Shown here: one piece after another, positions 56,497 through 64,000 of the stretch | Layout of the letters: every line of letters starts with the position of its first letter | Position numbering within the stretch: position 1 is the first letter of the stretch | Origin: Polyangium fumosum | GTDB taxonomy: Bacteria; Myxococcota_A; Polyangia; Polyangiales; Polyangiaceae | Assembly: GCF_005144585.1 (NCBI RefSeq) | Contig: NZ_SSMQ01000005.1 | Span: forward strand, 186,001 to 250,000 | DNA length: 64,000 bases | Direction of reading: 5' to 3' | Translations under genes and position numbers: made by a program | Notes under the pieces: model-generated | Database searches by the model: none | The model's input: the letters and a program-made list of their open reading frames with translations, nothing else | What the model was told of the DNA's origin: nothing

Positions 56497-57240
56497 TTGA
56501 GCTCGCATTTCACGAGGCCCCGATACAATTACACGAGGCACCTCGGCGCCGTGTCGCTCGGCGTCGGATTGCTCGCCGCGCCGGCCACGTCGGCGGCGCA
56601 GTCGCAAAAGGCGCCCGCTGCGCCGCCTCCCCCGGCCGCGGCAGCGCCGGCGCCGCCGCCTCCCCCGCCCCCCGGCGCGGCGGCGCCGCTCCCGCCCGGG
56701 ACGCCGCCGCCGGGCGTGCAGCCGGGCCAGCCCCCGTACCCGTATCCGTACCCCTATCCCTATCCGTATGGGCAACCGGGGTATCCGTATCCGCCTCCTC
56801 CCGGGTATGGCCCTCCCCCCGTCGATACGACGGAGATGAAACCCGTCATGCCGTACAAGGGAGGCGTCGTTCCCCCGGGATATGTGCTCGAAGAGCGCAT
56901 GCGGAAGGGCCTCGTCATCGCGGGCAGCGTGGTCTTCGGGACGTTTTATCTCTTCACGGCGATCGGCGCGTCGGCGGCCGAGTCGGATCGGGCCCCTTGG
57001 CCGGCGCTGTTCGTGCCCGTCGTCGGCCCCTTCATCGTCGCCGGAGCGGGTAAATTCAGCGGGAGCGATGAGATCGCGAGGCCCCTGCTCGTGCTCGACG
57101 GCCTCATCCAGGCCGGCGGCGCGGCCATGCTGATCGCGGGGATCGTCGCCAAGCAAAAGGTCCTCGTGCGGGAAGACCTCGCCGCGCGTCCCGAGTTTTT
57201 CGTGGGCCCGAGGTCCGTCGGAATGAAAATGAGCTTCTGA
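56497..57240 (+). CDS. Secreted proline/tyrosine-rich protein with membrane helices
   Basis: TTG at 56497 is preferred, since GGGAGGGA stands 6 nt upstream and the predicted product opens with a signal peptide (HLGAVSLGVGLLAAPATSAA). The frame continues upstream without support. The 247-residue product has a Pro/Ala run (residues about 40-75), a tandem YPYPYPYPYPYG stretch (about 85-96), and two hydrophobic segments (LVIAGSVVFGTFYLFTAIGA, ALFVPVVGPFIVAGAG) near the end. Secretion and the repeat are visible; function unknown. Followed by the PP2C-like gene 3 nt later, so they are probably cotranscribed. Confidence 0.65.
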   Translation: MSSHFTRPRYNYTRHLGAVSLGVGLLAAPATSAAQSQKAPAAPPPPAAAAPAPPPPPPPGAAAPLPPGTPPPGVQPGQPPYPYPYPYPYPYGQPGYPYPPPPGYGPPPVDTTEMKPVMPYKGGVVPPGYVLEERMRKGLVIAGSVVFGTFYLFTAIGASAAESDRAPWPALFVPVVGPFIVAGAGKFSGSDEIARPLLVLDGLIQAGGAAMLIAGIVAKQKVLVREDLAARPEFFVGPRSVGMKMSF

Positions 57241-57243
57241 GGG

Positions 57244-58098
57244 ATGTCGCCCTCGCTCACGCTCCACGCCGCGGCGCGCACGCGGATGAGCACGCGCTCG
57301 TTTGCGTGCGCGCACGGCGAGAACGACGACCGATGGCGAATCGACGAGCGCCGGGGCCTCTTCCTCGTCGCGGACGCCTCGGGCCCGACGTATGGCGGTT
57401 ATCACGCGCCGTTCGGCGTGGATCCCGGCCTCGCGGCCATCGCCGAGGCGCTCGACGGCGGCGACAGCGACGAGGACGGCGAGGCCCGGCTCCGGGCGGC
57501 TTTGTGGGCGGCGCATTCGATGATGCGGGCCATACATGACCGGCAGGAAGAGCTCGCCAAAGCCGTGCAGCAAACGCGCGGCGGCGATCGGCTGGATGCA
57601 TCCCTCGACGCCTCGGATGCGCTGCGGGATCGCTGCCGCTGGCCCCATCGTGTCTTTTCGCACCACGCGGCCTGGTGTACAGCGCTGTCTCGCTGGCGAG
57701 GTGATCGCGTGAGCGTCGCGCAGGTCGGCGGTTGTCGGGCGCATCGTATCCGAGGCCGCGCAATCGAGCAGCTTCTCCCCGACCATACCCTGCGCAGCCT
57801 CGTGGAGGCGCAAGGCGGTCCGATGGAGTTGCTTGAAATGCACGGCGGCATATCCACCCGATCGCTCGGATACCTCCAGGGGCCCGAGCAAATCGACACC
57901 CGGACCGTCGAGATCGAGCCCGGGGATTGCTTCGTGGTATGCACCGATGGCCTCTGGTCCCTCCTCGACGAGGAGCGAATCCGGGACATCGTCGTCCAGA
58001 AAACCCCCTCCCCCGACAGCGTGGCCGAGGCCTTGCTCCAAGCCGTCGAGGGTCCCTCCACGGACGACGCCACCGTCGTCGTAATCGTGGCCCGTTAG
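57244..58098 (+). CDS. PP2C-like phosphatase with altered metal site
   Basis: A 284-residue protein with PP2C-like order: ENDDRWRIDERRGLFLVADA in place of the normal NEDRxxxD and VADGMGG; HAAWCTALSRWRGDRVSVAQ; VGGCRAHRI; PGDCFVVCTDGLWSLLDEER; and STDDATVVVIV for the DNxTxxV end. The metal-binding Asp set is partly altered: the usual GMGG following VAD is SGPTYGG, whereas the DGLW and DDAT positions are kept. Reduced or specialised activity is likely. It could oppose one of the Ser/Thr kinases in the window. Convergent overlap of 4 nt with the following gene. Confidence 0.7.
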   Translation: MSPSLTLHAAARTRMSTRSFACAHGENDDRWRIDERRGLFLVADASGPTYGGYHAPFGVDPGLAAIAEALDGGDSDEDGEARLRAALWAAHSMMRAIHDRQEELAKAVQQTRGGDRLDASLDASDALRDRCRWPHRVFSHHAAWCTALSRWRGDRVSVAQVGGCRAHRIRGRAIEQLLPDHTLRSLVEAQGGPMELLEMHGGISTRSLGYLQGPEQIDTRTVEIEPGDCFVVCTDGLWSLLDEERIRDIVVQKTPSPDSVAEALLQAVEGPSTDDATVVVIVAR

Positions 58099-60269
58099 CC
58101 CTTCGTGTTGCCCCTGCGCCGCCGTCGCGAAAGCCCCCAGGCGAGCGCGCCGAAGGCATAAAGCCCGAGCCCCGGCCCGGCGCCATCCCCGAGCCGGCAC
58201 CCACAACCGCCCTCGTCCTCGGGCGAGCCGCCTCCGCCATTGCCGCCCGCGCCAGGGCCGTCCCCGCCGCCCCCGCCCACGCCGCTCGACGAAGCCCCGG
58301 ATCCGCCGTCCGGCAATCCGCCATCCGGCAGCGGCCCCACGCCTCCTCGCTCGAACGCGCCGAGATCGGGCGCCGCGCCGACCACGAATCGATCGTTGAT
58401 GCCCTCGATCACCACGCCGACGTCGACGAGCCCGCTCCCCTCCACCGGCGTGAAATCGCCGCCCTCCGCGTCTTCGTATTTCGGCTCGATCTGAAACCCG
58501 TGGCTCTCGATCGTCCCCGAGGCCGCGAGCTCCGCGATGCTCGCGTATTTCACGTCGAGCCATTTCACGAACCGCGGCGTCCCGTCGAGGATGTCCGTGA
58601 ACAGATCGTCCCAGTCGAGGTCCACGGGCCCGCTCGGCGTGACGCTGCTCTCGATGACGTAGCGGTGCGAGGTCCAGATGTTGTTTCGCGTGATCAGGTT
58701 TGCAAAAGGAATCGTCGGGGCGATCGCCTGCGCCTCCGCCAGCCCCGCGGCCGGGCGGCTCGTCGTGTGATACACGAGCATGAACCCTTGTGAGCCGTTG
58801 TTCACCTTGAGCGCGTGCTCCTTGAAGCCGTCGATCACATTGCGCACCACGAACAGCGGGCCGACCTCGATCGGCGCGAGCGAGACGCCGTTGAGCACCC
58901 CGCGCATGTGGTTGTTCCAGAAACGGACGTTCACGCAGGCGCCCTCGGGTTCGAGCCCGTCATCGCCGTGCTCGACGAGCACGTTCTCGTACACGTCCGT
59001 GTCCGGGGTGATCGTCTCCGAGGCGTCGTCGAAGCTGCCGACGTACACCCCATTGAAGGTGCCGGTGAGCTGGTTTCGCCGGACGACGTTCGCGCCGCCG
59101 CCCGTGATGCTGATGGCGCTCGCCTCGGGCGTATGGTTTTTGACGGAGCTCCAGGGCCACGACCAGATGCTCGTGTCGCGGACGACGTTGTCCTCGATGA
59201 CGTTCTCCGCCGCGAGGGGCCTGCGCACCCGGACGCCGCCGTTCATGTGGTGGATGTTGTTCCTCCGGATCCACGCGCGCGCCGTGTCGCGCACGTCGAT
59301 GCCCGCTCCCTCGGCGTCGGCGCCGAGATGACGGATCTCGAAGCCCTCGACGACGACGTCGGTCACGGTGTCGAGCAGAATGCCGACATTCCGGATGGCC
59401 ACGTGAACCACATGCCCGGCCGGGGATCCGCCGTCGGGCAGCTTCACGTAAATCCGCCCTGCGGCGGCGTCCACGTAAAAGCCGCCGGCGAGGCCCGCGG
59501 CGGCTGATTGCAGATCCGCGAGGGAGCTGTAATCGTAGAGGCGCGTATCATCCACGGCGACATACTGGGACGCGCCGGAGAACGGCGCCGAGTAGATCCC
59601 ATTGCCTTCCGATTGAAAGACCGACCCATCCTCGAGCGCAGGATCCGAGCCGTCGACGATCGCGCCCGGCGCGGCGACGAACCAGACCGGGTTTCCCGCG
59701 GCGCCACCGTGATTGCCCGCGACCGTCACGGTCTCGCGATAGACGCCCGCCGCGACGTGCACGACCGTCCCCGGCCCGGCCGCGGCCGCAGCCGCGCCGA
59801 TGCTCTTGAAGGGCGAGGCTTGCGAGCCGTCGTTTCCATCCGAGCCATTCTTCGCATCGACATGAAGCTGCTTGCTCCCCTGCGGTGGAGGCGCGTCGTC
59901 GCGCGTGCGGATCGTCCCCGTCGCCTCCTGGGGCCCGCCGTTGTCGGGATCGTCGAGCGTGACGCGCACCTCGTATTCGGTCGCAGGCTCCAGGAACAGC
60001 GCGCTCCCTCGGCGCCCGCCGGGCGTGCGGAGGAGCGGATGACCGGGGGTGAAGCTCGCATCCCCGGCCTTGCGGAACGCGAGCTTGACGGTGGCATCCC
60101 CATCGTCATCCCCCGTGACCGCGGCCGTGACGCCCACGGCGTGAATCGTGGGCCGGAGCGTGAGGCTCCCGAGCGTCGACGTATCCGCGGCACGGGCGGA
60201 GCCGGCGCTCCCGACGACGAACAGAAACAGGGAAGAGGCGAGAATCTGGCGTAGAGGGGATCGAAGCAT
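58095..60269 (-). CDS. Secreted right-handed beta-helix protein with MYXO-CTERM-type tail
   Basis: ATG at 60269 (MLRSPLRQILASSLFLFVVG) gives a signal peptide; longer starts are unsupported. The 724-residue protein has an N-terminal beta-sandwich (about 30-120) and a long parallel beta-helix (about 130-560) recognised by strings such as GFEIRHLGADAEGAGIDV, NNIHHMNGGVRV and NNHMRGVLNGVS. A beta-domain, a Gly/Ser linker, then EDEGGCGCRLGDG, a hydrophobic helix (GLGLYAFGALAWGL) and RRRRRG form a MYXO-CTERM-type sorting signal. Parallel beta-helices with these features often bind or cleave polysaccharide; no catalytic set is obvious. Confidence 0.88.
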   Translation of the reverse strand: MLRSPLRQILASSLFLFVVGSAGSARAADTSTLGSLTLRPTIHAVGVTAAVTGDDDGDATVKLAFRKAGDASFTPGHPLLRTPGGRRGSALFLEPATEYEVRVTLDDPDNGGPQEATGTIRTRDDAPPPQGSKQLHVDAKNGSDGNDGSQASPFKSIGAAAAAAGPGTVVHVAAGVYRETVTVAGNHGGAAGNPVWFVAAPGAIVDGSDPALEDGSVFQSEGNGIYSAPFSGASQYVAVDDTRLYDYSSLADLQSAAAGLAGGFYVDAAAGRIYVKLPDGGSPAGHVVHVAIRNVGILLDTVTDVVVEGFEIRHLGADAEGAGIDVRDTARAWIRRNNIHHMNGGVRVRRPLAAENVIEDNVVRDTSIWSWPWSSVKNHTPEASAISITGGGANVVRRNQLTGTFNGVYVGSFDDASETITPDTDVYENVLVEHGDDGLEPEGACVNVRFWNNHMRGVLNGVSLAPIEVGPLFVVRNVIDGFKEHALKVNNGSQGFMLVYHTTSRPAAGLAEAQAIAPTIPFANLITRNNIWTSHRYVIESSVTPSGPVDLDWDDLFTDILDGTPRFVKWLDVKYASIAELAASGTIESHGFQIEPKYEDAEGGDFTPVEGSGLVDVGVVIEGINDRFVVGAAPDLGAFERGGVGPLPDGGLPDGGSGASSSGVGGGGGDGPGAGGNGGGGSPEDEGGCGCRLGDGAGPGLGLYAFGALAWGLSRRRRRGNTKG

Positions 60270-60419
60270 GGGCCGGAATCCTACGCGCAACCGGGACGGA
60301 GCGAAAAGAGAATTTCGCAGTACGTTCCGGGCACACCTCAAAAAAGCGGGAATTCCCGCATTGCGGTCCACGCGCAGGCCGGGTATGAGCCAAAGAACGA
60401 CGGAAAAGGAGACCACGCC

Positions 60420-60875
60420 ATGACGAATGCAATGCCCGCCATGAACATGCCGATGCCGATGATGCCCTCGTCCATGCCCATGATGGGCTCACCCATGCAG
60501 GGTATGCCCATGATGAACATGATGCCCGGGATGCCCGGCATGATGCCCGGCATGATGGGCATGATGCCCAACATGATGCCCGGCATGATGGGCATGGGCA
60601 TGGGCATGATGCCCGGCATGATGAACATGATGCCCATGATGGGCATGATGCCCGGCATGATGGGTATGGGCATGATGCCCGTGACGTGTCGTATGACCTA
60701 TGAAATGACGAAGGACGGAATCACCTGCAAATTGACCCCGGGCGAGGGCATCTCGCTGGACATGATGAAAGAGCGCTGCGAGGCCATGGCCCGCATGATG
60801 TCCGCCGGCATGCCCATGATGATGATGTGCGGCGGGATGCCGATGATGATGTGTATGCCGAGCCCGACGAAGTAA
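60420..60875 (+). CDS. Extremely methionine-rich small protein with Cys-rich end
   Basis: A 151-residue protein, start ATG 60420 with GGAGACC upstream. By hand count 61 residues are Met. Residues 1-86 are repeats built from MMPG, MMG and MGM units; residues 87-151 form a folded-looking tail with VTCRMTYEMTKDGITCKLTP, KERCEAMARMM and MMMMCGGMPMMMCMP, five Cys in all. There is no signal peptide. Met-rich proteins elsewhere bind Cu(I)/Ag(I) or act as oxidant sinks; the added Cys support metal or redox roles. I recognise no family. It is a plain coding gene with RBS and stop, not noise. Confidence 0.75.
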   Translation: MTNAMPAMNMPMPMMPSSMPMMGSPMQGMPMMNMMPGMPGMMPGMMGMMPNMMPGMMGMGMGMMPGMMNMMPMMGMMPGMMGMGMMPVTCRMTYEMTKDGITCKLTPGEGISLDMMKERCEAMARMMSAGMPMMMMCGGMPMMMCMPSPTK

Positions 60876-60899
60876 CCCGCGCGGCGGGTCACTTCCAGG

Positions 60900-61046
60900 T
60901 CACATCGCGGGCCAGACGGGCACCCAGAACCAGACGGGCACCCAGACGAGCAGGACCGGCGCCGACGTCGGCTTCTGGCGCTGCTCGTCTGCGCGCTTCC
61001 TTCGCACCTCGTCGAGATCGATCACACGAGCGCTGTGCTGGTTCAT
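60900..61046 (-). CDS. 48-residue small protein with hydrophobic Trp/Pro/Val tail
   Basis: ATG at 61046 follows GGAGGGT 6 nt upstream, a strong site. The 48 residues are a basic N-terminal half (MNQHSARVIDLDEVRRKRAD) and a C-terminus with a two-fold repeated VWVPVW element (LVWVPVWFWVPVWPAM), encoded by near-identical DNA repeats. This would insert in a membrane edge or bind a protein groove. Too short for a family call. A perfect palindrome lies 40 nt upstream, so it may be a regulated small gene. Confidence 0.55.
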   Translation of the reverse strand: MNQHSARVIDLDEVRRKRADEQRQKPTSAPVLLVWVPVWFWVPVWPAM

Positions 61047-61084
61047 CGGACGACCCTCCAACAAAGCGTGACGACGTCCAAGAT

Positions 61085-61101
61085 AACGGACGTCGTCCGT
61101 T
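61085..61101. promoter_or_regulatory. Perfect 17-bp palindrome, candidate operator
   Basis: AACGGACG, one central base, CGTCCGTT: eight perfectly paired bases on each side with no mismatch. It lies 39 bp upstream of the 48-residue gene on the minus strand and between that gene and the L7/L12-like fragment. Symmetry and size suit a TetR- or MarR-type dimer, but neither regulator is adjacent. Confidence 0.5.
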
Positions 61102-61140
61102 CGATCAAGTCCCACGGAAGATCTAGCCCCGAAGCCGAGC

Positions 61141-61281
61141 TCATCCGAGGCCGAGCTGCTTTTCCAGCGCATCCACGGTGTTCTTCGCGTCGAGGAGCGA
61201 GGAGGTTCGCGCTTCTCGGTAGAGCCGGATCGCCTCGGACTTGTTGCCGGCGCGCAGCGCCTCGGGATCGCCGCCAAATCT
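61141..61281 (-). pseudogene. L7/L12 C-terminal-domain-like fragment lacking a start codon
   Basis: On the minus strand, a frame ending in TGA at 61141-61143 reads ALRAGNKSEAIRLYREARTS, then AKNTVDALEKQLGLG. This follows the pattern of the ribosomal L7/L12 C-terminal helix-helix (AGxKxEAIKLYRExTGxxLKEAKDxVEALE) used in many small stand-alone proteins. No ATG, GTG or TTG opens the frame before an upstream stop at about 61344. A nearby ATG at 61326 is in another frame and stops after 14 codons. Most likely the start of the gene was lost by a frameshift, leaving a pseudogene. Confidence 0.45.
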
Positions 61282-61323
61282 TACGGGGACTTCGCGCGTC
61301 TTAGGCGGTCTCCGGAGTCTGCC

Positions 61324-62757
61324 ATGAGAGATCTCGCGTTTCGCACGTCAATCCCCCTCCTCCTCGTCGCCGCCGTCCTCTTCATCCTCGGCTGCGGGCC
61401 GGCCGCGTCGCCTACGGGCGCGCGGGACCCGAATGCCGTCCGCGTGGAGGCGCTCCTCGGTTCGCCCATGCTCCTCGCGAATGGGGACAGCACGGTCTAC
61501 GCCGTGCTTCGTATCTCCACGGCCGCGCGTCCCGCGCGCGAGCGTGGCCCCGTGAACGTCGCGCTCGCCATCGACACCTCGGGCTCGATGGAGGGCGAAG
61601 CCATCGTGGCCGCGCGCCGCGCGAGCCTCCAGGTGATCGACGCGCTGAAGGACGGCGATCGGCTCGCGGTCATCGTGTTTCATTCGAAGGCCGAGGTGCT
61701 CGTCCCGTCGACCGAGCTCGACGCCGAGGTGCGCGAAGACGCGCGGAAGCGCATCGCGGCCATGGAGGCGCGCGGCACGACCGAAATGGCGGACGGGCTC
61801 CAGACCGCGCTCGACCAAGTGCTCGCGAATTACAACCCGAATGGCGTGAACCGCGTCGTGCTCCTCGGCGACGGAATCCCGAACCAGGCGGCGAACCTCG
61901 AATACACCGCGAAGCGCGCGGCCGACCGCGGCGTCGCGGTCACGACCCTCGGGCTCGGGCTCGATTACGACGAGACGCTCATGGGGAAACTCGCGGACCT
62001 CTCCGGCGGGCGATACAGCTACATCGAGAGCGCAGACAAACTTGCCGGCTTCTTCCGGGAGGAGCTCGAACGCCTCGACACGGTGTACGGCCGCCAGGCC
62101 TCCGTGACGCTGACCCCCGGCCCCGGCGTGCGGATCGACGCGATCGTTGGCACGGAAATGATGTCGCCGGCCGGCGCCGCGTACATGCCGCTCGGCGACA
62201 TCGTGCGTGGCGACACCCGCGACGTCGTCGTTCGAATGACGGTGACGCCTCGCAAGGCGAATGTGCCGATCGAGCTGCTCGACGCGGTGATCACCTTCGA
62301 CGACGCGCTCGAGCAGGCCGGCCGCCTCGAACGCCGCCTCTACTTCGGCGCGCGGACGACGCTCGACGAGGGCGAGGTCGCGAAGGCGAAAAACCCCGCG
62401 GTCGACCTCTCGGCCGCGCTCGCCGAGGCGTCCGCGACGACGCTCCAGGCGCTCGAGTTCGGCAAGCAGGGCTCGTACGTGCACGCGCGTGGGCTTCTCG
62501 AAAAAGGCGCCGCGGCGGCGCTCGCGCAATCGAAGCGCACGCCGAGCGCCGAACTCGAAAAACTCGCAACGAACATGACGTCCGTGGCCAAGGACATGCC
62601 GGAGGTCGATCGCCCGGCCCCTCCGTCGGCCTCGCCCTCGGGCGGCGAGTACGAATTCTCGGACGACACGATGGCCACCCCCATGCCCTCAGAATCACCG
62701 TCCGTCGTTCGCAATCGCAAAGAGGTGCACCAGAAGGCGGTCAAGGCTCTCCATTGA
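61324..62757 (+). CDS. vWA-domain lipoprotein
   Basis: A 477-residue lipoprotein (lipobox ILGC; MRDLAFRTSIPLLLVAAVLF). The vWA domain at about 75-245 has an intact MIDAS: DTSGSM near residue 82 and GTTEMADGL for the Thr position, plus VVLLGDGIPN. The architecture (vWA followed by a beta region GPGVRIDAIVGTEMMSPAGA, then helical and disordered ends) resembles bacterial surface vWA lipoproteins. Unlike the tandem vWA gene at 37 kb, the metal site here is canonical. Probably binds a protein ligand at the cell surface. Confidence 0.9.
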   Translation: MRDLAFRTSIPLLLVAAVLFILGCGPAASPTGARDPNAVRVEALLGSPMLLANGDSTVYAVLRISTAARPARERGPVNVALAIDTSGSMEGEAIVAARRASLQVIDALKDGDRLAVIVFHSKAEVLVPSTELDAEVREDARKRIAAMEARGTTEMADGLQTALDQVLANYNPNGVNRVVLLGDGIPNQAANLEYTAKRAADRGVAVTTLGLGLDYDETLMGKLADLSGGRYSYIESADKLAGFFREELERLDTVYGRQASVTLTPGPGVRIDAIVGTEMMSPAGAAYMPLGDIVRGDTRDVVVRMTVTPRKANVPIELLDAVITFDDALEQAGRLERRLYFGARTTLDEGEVAKAKNPAVDLSAALAEASATTLQALEFGKQGSYVHARGLLEKGAAAALAQSKRTPSAELEKLATNMTSVAKDMPEVDRPAPPSASPSGGEYEFSDDTMATPMPSESPSVVRNRKEVHQKAVKALH

Positions 62758-62824
62758 TAGATCGCGGGGTGGACGAGGACTTTCGCTTGTCGGCGGGCCG
62801 AGGCTCGCGCTACCATCCGCGGCC

Positions 62825-63613
62825 ATGCCCATCGAGCTCGACGGTTTCAAGCGCGGATCCTTCACCCACGACGGCGCCGAACGGGACGTCTACCGCCGCG
62901 GCAGCGGGCCCGGCGTCGTCGTCATGAGCGAGATTCCCGGCATCACGCCCCAGGTCATTCGTTTCGCCGAGCGCGTCGCCGCCGAGGGATTCACGGTCTT
63001 CATGCCGCAGCTCTTTGGCACGCCCGGAAAGCCGTTCAGCACCGCCTACGCGGCCTCCCAGCTCGCGCGCGCGTGCATCTCGCGCGAGTTCGCGGTGCTC
63101 GCCGCGAATGAATCGAGCCCCCTCGTCGATTGGCTGCGCGCGCTCTGCCGTCACGTGCACGCCGAGCTCGGCGGCAAGGGCGTCGGCGCGATCGGCATGT
63201 GCATCACCGGCAATTTCGCGCTCGCGCTCATGGTCGATCCGGCGGTCGCGGCGCCCGTGCTCAGCCAGCCGTCGCTCCCGCTCGGCCTCGGCGCGGCGCG
63301 CCGCGCGGGCATGCACATCTCGGAGCGTGACCTCGCCGCCGTGAAGGAGCGATGCGCGTCCGGCGCGCAGGTCCTCGCCATGCGATTCACGCACGACCCT
63401 CTTTGCCCGGGCGAGCGCTTCGTGTCCCTTCGCAAGGAGCTCGGCCCCGCGCTCGAATCCATTGAAATCGACTCGGGCCCGGGCAACACCTGGGGCATCC
63501 AGCGGCTCGCCCATTCGGTCGTGACGAACGACCTCGTCGACGAGGCCGGTCACCCCACGCGACAGGCGCTCGACCGCGTGCTCGCCTTCTTCGGCGAGCG
63601 CCTGCGCGGGTAA
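62825..63613 (+). CDS. Dienelactone hydrolase family protein
   Basis: A 262-residue alpha/beta hydrolase of the dienelactone hydrolase type: SEIPGI with Glu36, catalytic Cys126 in GMCITGNFA, Asp in RFTHDPLCP and His in RLAHSVVTND. The order Glu, Cys, Asp, His matches the Cys nucleophile DLH class. Some relatives in bacteria are general esterases; substrate unknown. Short gap (67 nt) after the vWA gene with no RBS of note, probably monocistronic. Confidence 0.85.
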   Translation: MPIELDGFKRGSFTHDGAERDVYRRGSGPGVVVMSEIPGITPQVIRFAERVAAEGFTVFMPQLFGTPGKPFSTAYAASQLARACISREFAVLAANESSPLVDWLRALCRHVHAELGGKGVGAIGMCITGNFALALMVDPAVAAPVLSQPSLPLGLGAARRAGMHISERDLAAVKERCASGAQVLAMRFTHDPLCPGERFVSLRKELGPALESIEIDSGPGNTWGIQRLAHSVVTNDLVDEAGHPTRQALDRVLAFFGERLRG

Positions 63614-63616
63614 CCT

Positions 63617-64000
63617 TCAACGCCCCGTTCGCCGCCGGACGAGCCGCAGCGCGACGAAACCCATTACCACGACCACCCCAGCGCCGACGGGCCCCGGCTC
63701 GTCGCCCGCTTCGCCCACGCGACACCCCGCGCATCCGCCCTGCGGCGGCGCGGGCGGCGGCCCGGATGCATTCGTGTCGGTCGGCGCCGGGGACGCGGAG
63801 CCCGCGGGCAGCGGGGTCGTCTCGGGGGCCGCTGCATACATCGCCGGCGCGGGCACGAGCGGACCGCTGTCGATACGCGTCTCGCTCTCGTCGCGCTGGA
63901 CGAGGGCGGCGAGCTCGACCCCGCCGCGCTTCGCGAACGCGAGCTTTTGCGCGGCCTCCGTGCCCTTGTGCGCCACGCCGCCCGGCGGCCCGCCCCAGAT
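63617..64000 (-). CDS. C-terminal part of a MYXO-CTERM-type protein, 5' end outside window
   Basis: The frame reads through the right edge, so the start is not visible. The last 127 residues end with APPQGGCAGCRVGEAGDEPG, a hydrophobic helix (VGAGVVVVMGFVALRL) and VRRRTGR, a Gly/Cys, helix and Arg pattern like the MYXO-CTERM tail. Upstream is a helical stretch (EAAQKLAFAKRGGVELAALV) that may be part of a vWA or helical domain. The rest lies outside the window. Converges with the hydrolase gene with 3 nt between stops. Confidence 0.7.
   Translation of the reverse strand: MWGGPPGGVAHKGTEAAQKLAFAKRGGVELAALVQRDESETRIDSGPLVPAPAMYAAAPETTPLPAGSASPAPTDTNASGPPPAPPQGGCAGCRVGEAGDEPGPVGAGVVVVMGFVALRLVRRRTGR

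Larger units (their letters stand above)
60876..61323. other. 448-bp gap with small ORFs and a palindrome
   Basis: Between the Met-rich gene and the vWA lipoprotein gene lie a short hairpin after the Met-rich stop (ACCCGC/GCGGGT, 60875-60889), a 48-residue minus-strand small gene (60900-61046), a perfect 17-bp palindrome (61085-61101) and an unstarted L7/L12-like fragment (61141-61281, minus). No other coding signal was found. Confidence 0.6.

Noticed and set aside
54403-58563. A 1386-residue minus-strand open frame
   Set aside because: It runs antisense through the antiporter, secreted protein and PP2C genes and has no coherent domains.
60338-60673. Minus-strand frame of Met/Pro/Ile/Gly repeats opposite the Met-rich gene
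   Set aside because: Repeat symmetry (ATG-rich units read similarly on both strands) creates it; no RBS was seen for it, and the plus frame has RBS and a structured C-terminus.
1-64000. rRNA, tRNA, CRISPR arrays, insertion sequences, prophage
   Set aside because: None recognised on reading through; no tRNA-like cloverleaf, transposase or integrase motifs were seen.

Overview
The window looks like chromosome from a large-genome, high-GC myxobacterium (Myxococcota, most likely Polyangiales). The support is strong GC bias in third codon positions and many Ser/Thr kinases, alongside an FHA-sigma54 activator and several ECF sigma factors. Abundant lipoproteins carry Gly/Asn/Ser-rich linkers, and at least three surface proteins end in a MYXO-CTERM-like tail (Gly-Cys, hydrophobic helix, Arg cluster). 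I saw no rRNA, tRNA, CRISPR array or insertion sequence. The left edge cuts an FG-GAP protein and the right edge cuts a MYXO-CTERM-type protein.

Layout. 1-5.1 kb: FG-GAP protein, a degenerate STAS relic, then an ECF sigma / FecR / beta-barrel operon and a Cys-rich lipoprotein. 5.1-13.1 kb: a two-component pair whose kinase carries an in-frame hydrophilic tail, a cytochrome/copper-monooxygenase lipoprotein, a MepA-type endopeptidase, and a Ser/Thr kinase translationally coupled to an FHA-sigma54 activator. 13.1-17.7 kb: a prokaryotic viperin homologue, an ArsR-SRPBCC pair with a leaderless promoter and operator, and the conserved DGPF(YCII)-DGPF-ECF42 module. 17.7-36.9 kb: mixed housekeeping and secreted functions, including M23 peptidase, kinase, nitronate monooxygenase, MYXO-CTERM protein, YdeI, S41-like protein, Sel1 lipoprotein, GST, ferritin-like protein, a PAS-STAS regulator, a TonB-like protein, a methyltransferase and a MerR-TipAS regulator with a 19-bp-spacer promoter. 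37-50.3 kb: a tandem vWA lipoprotein, two large beta-propeller multihaem cytochromes, and between them a 1722-residue kinase-ATPase-GAF-STAS hybrid. 50.3-64 kb: YaeQ, a BlaI/M56 pair with tandem operators, an SDR, a CPA2 antiporter, a PP2C-like phosphatase, a beta-helix MYXO-CTERM protein, an extremely Met-rich small protein, small ORFs, a vWA lipoprotein and a dienelactone hydrolase.

Themes. Signalling dominates: four ATP-dependent kinases, a PP2C-like protein, an FHA-sigma54 regulator, two ECF sigma factors, two full-length RsbR-like STAS proteins plus one relic, and a degenerate GHKL-like small protein that could be a partner for them. The clearest immunity-related gene is the viperin homologue at 13.1-14.0 kb, which lies downstream of an ArsR-SRPBCC pair and a large hairpin and has no recognisable nucleotide kinase beside it. 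The most unusual small protein is the methionine-rich one at 60.4 kb. Start sites were moved inward from the longest open frame wherever a ribosome binding site, lipobox, operator or family N-terminus argued for it. All functional calls rest on sequence recognition only; no database search was run.
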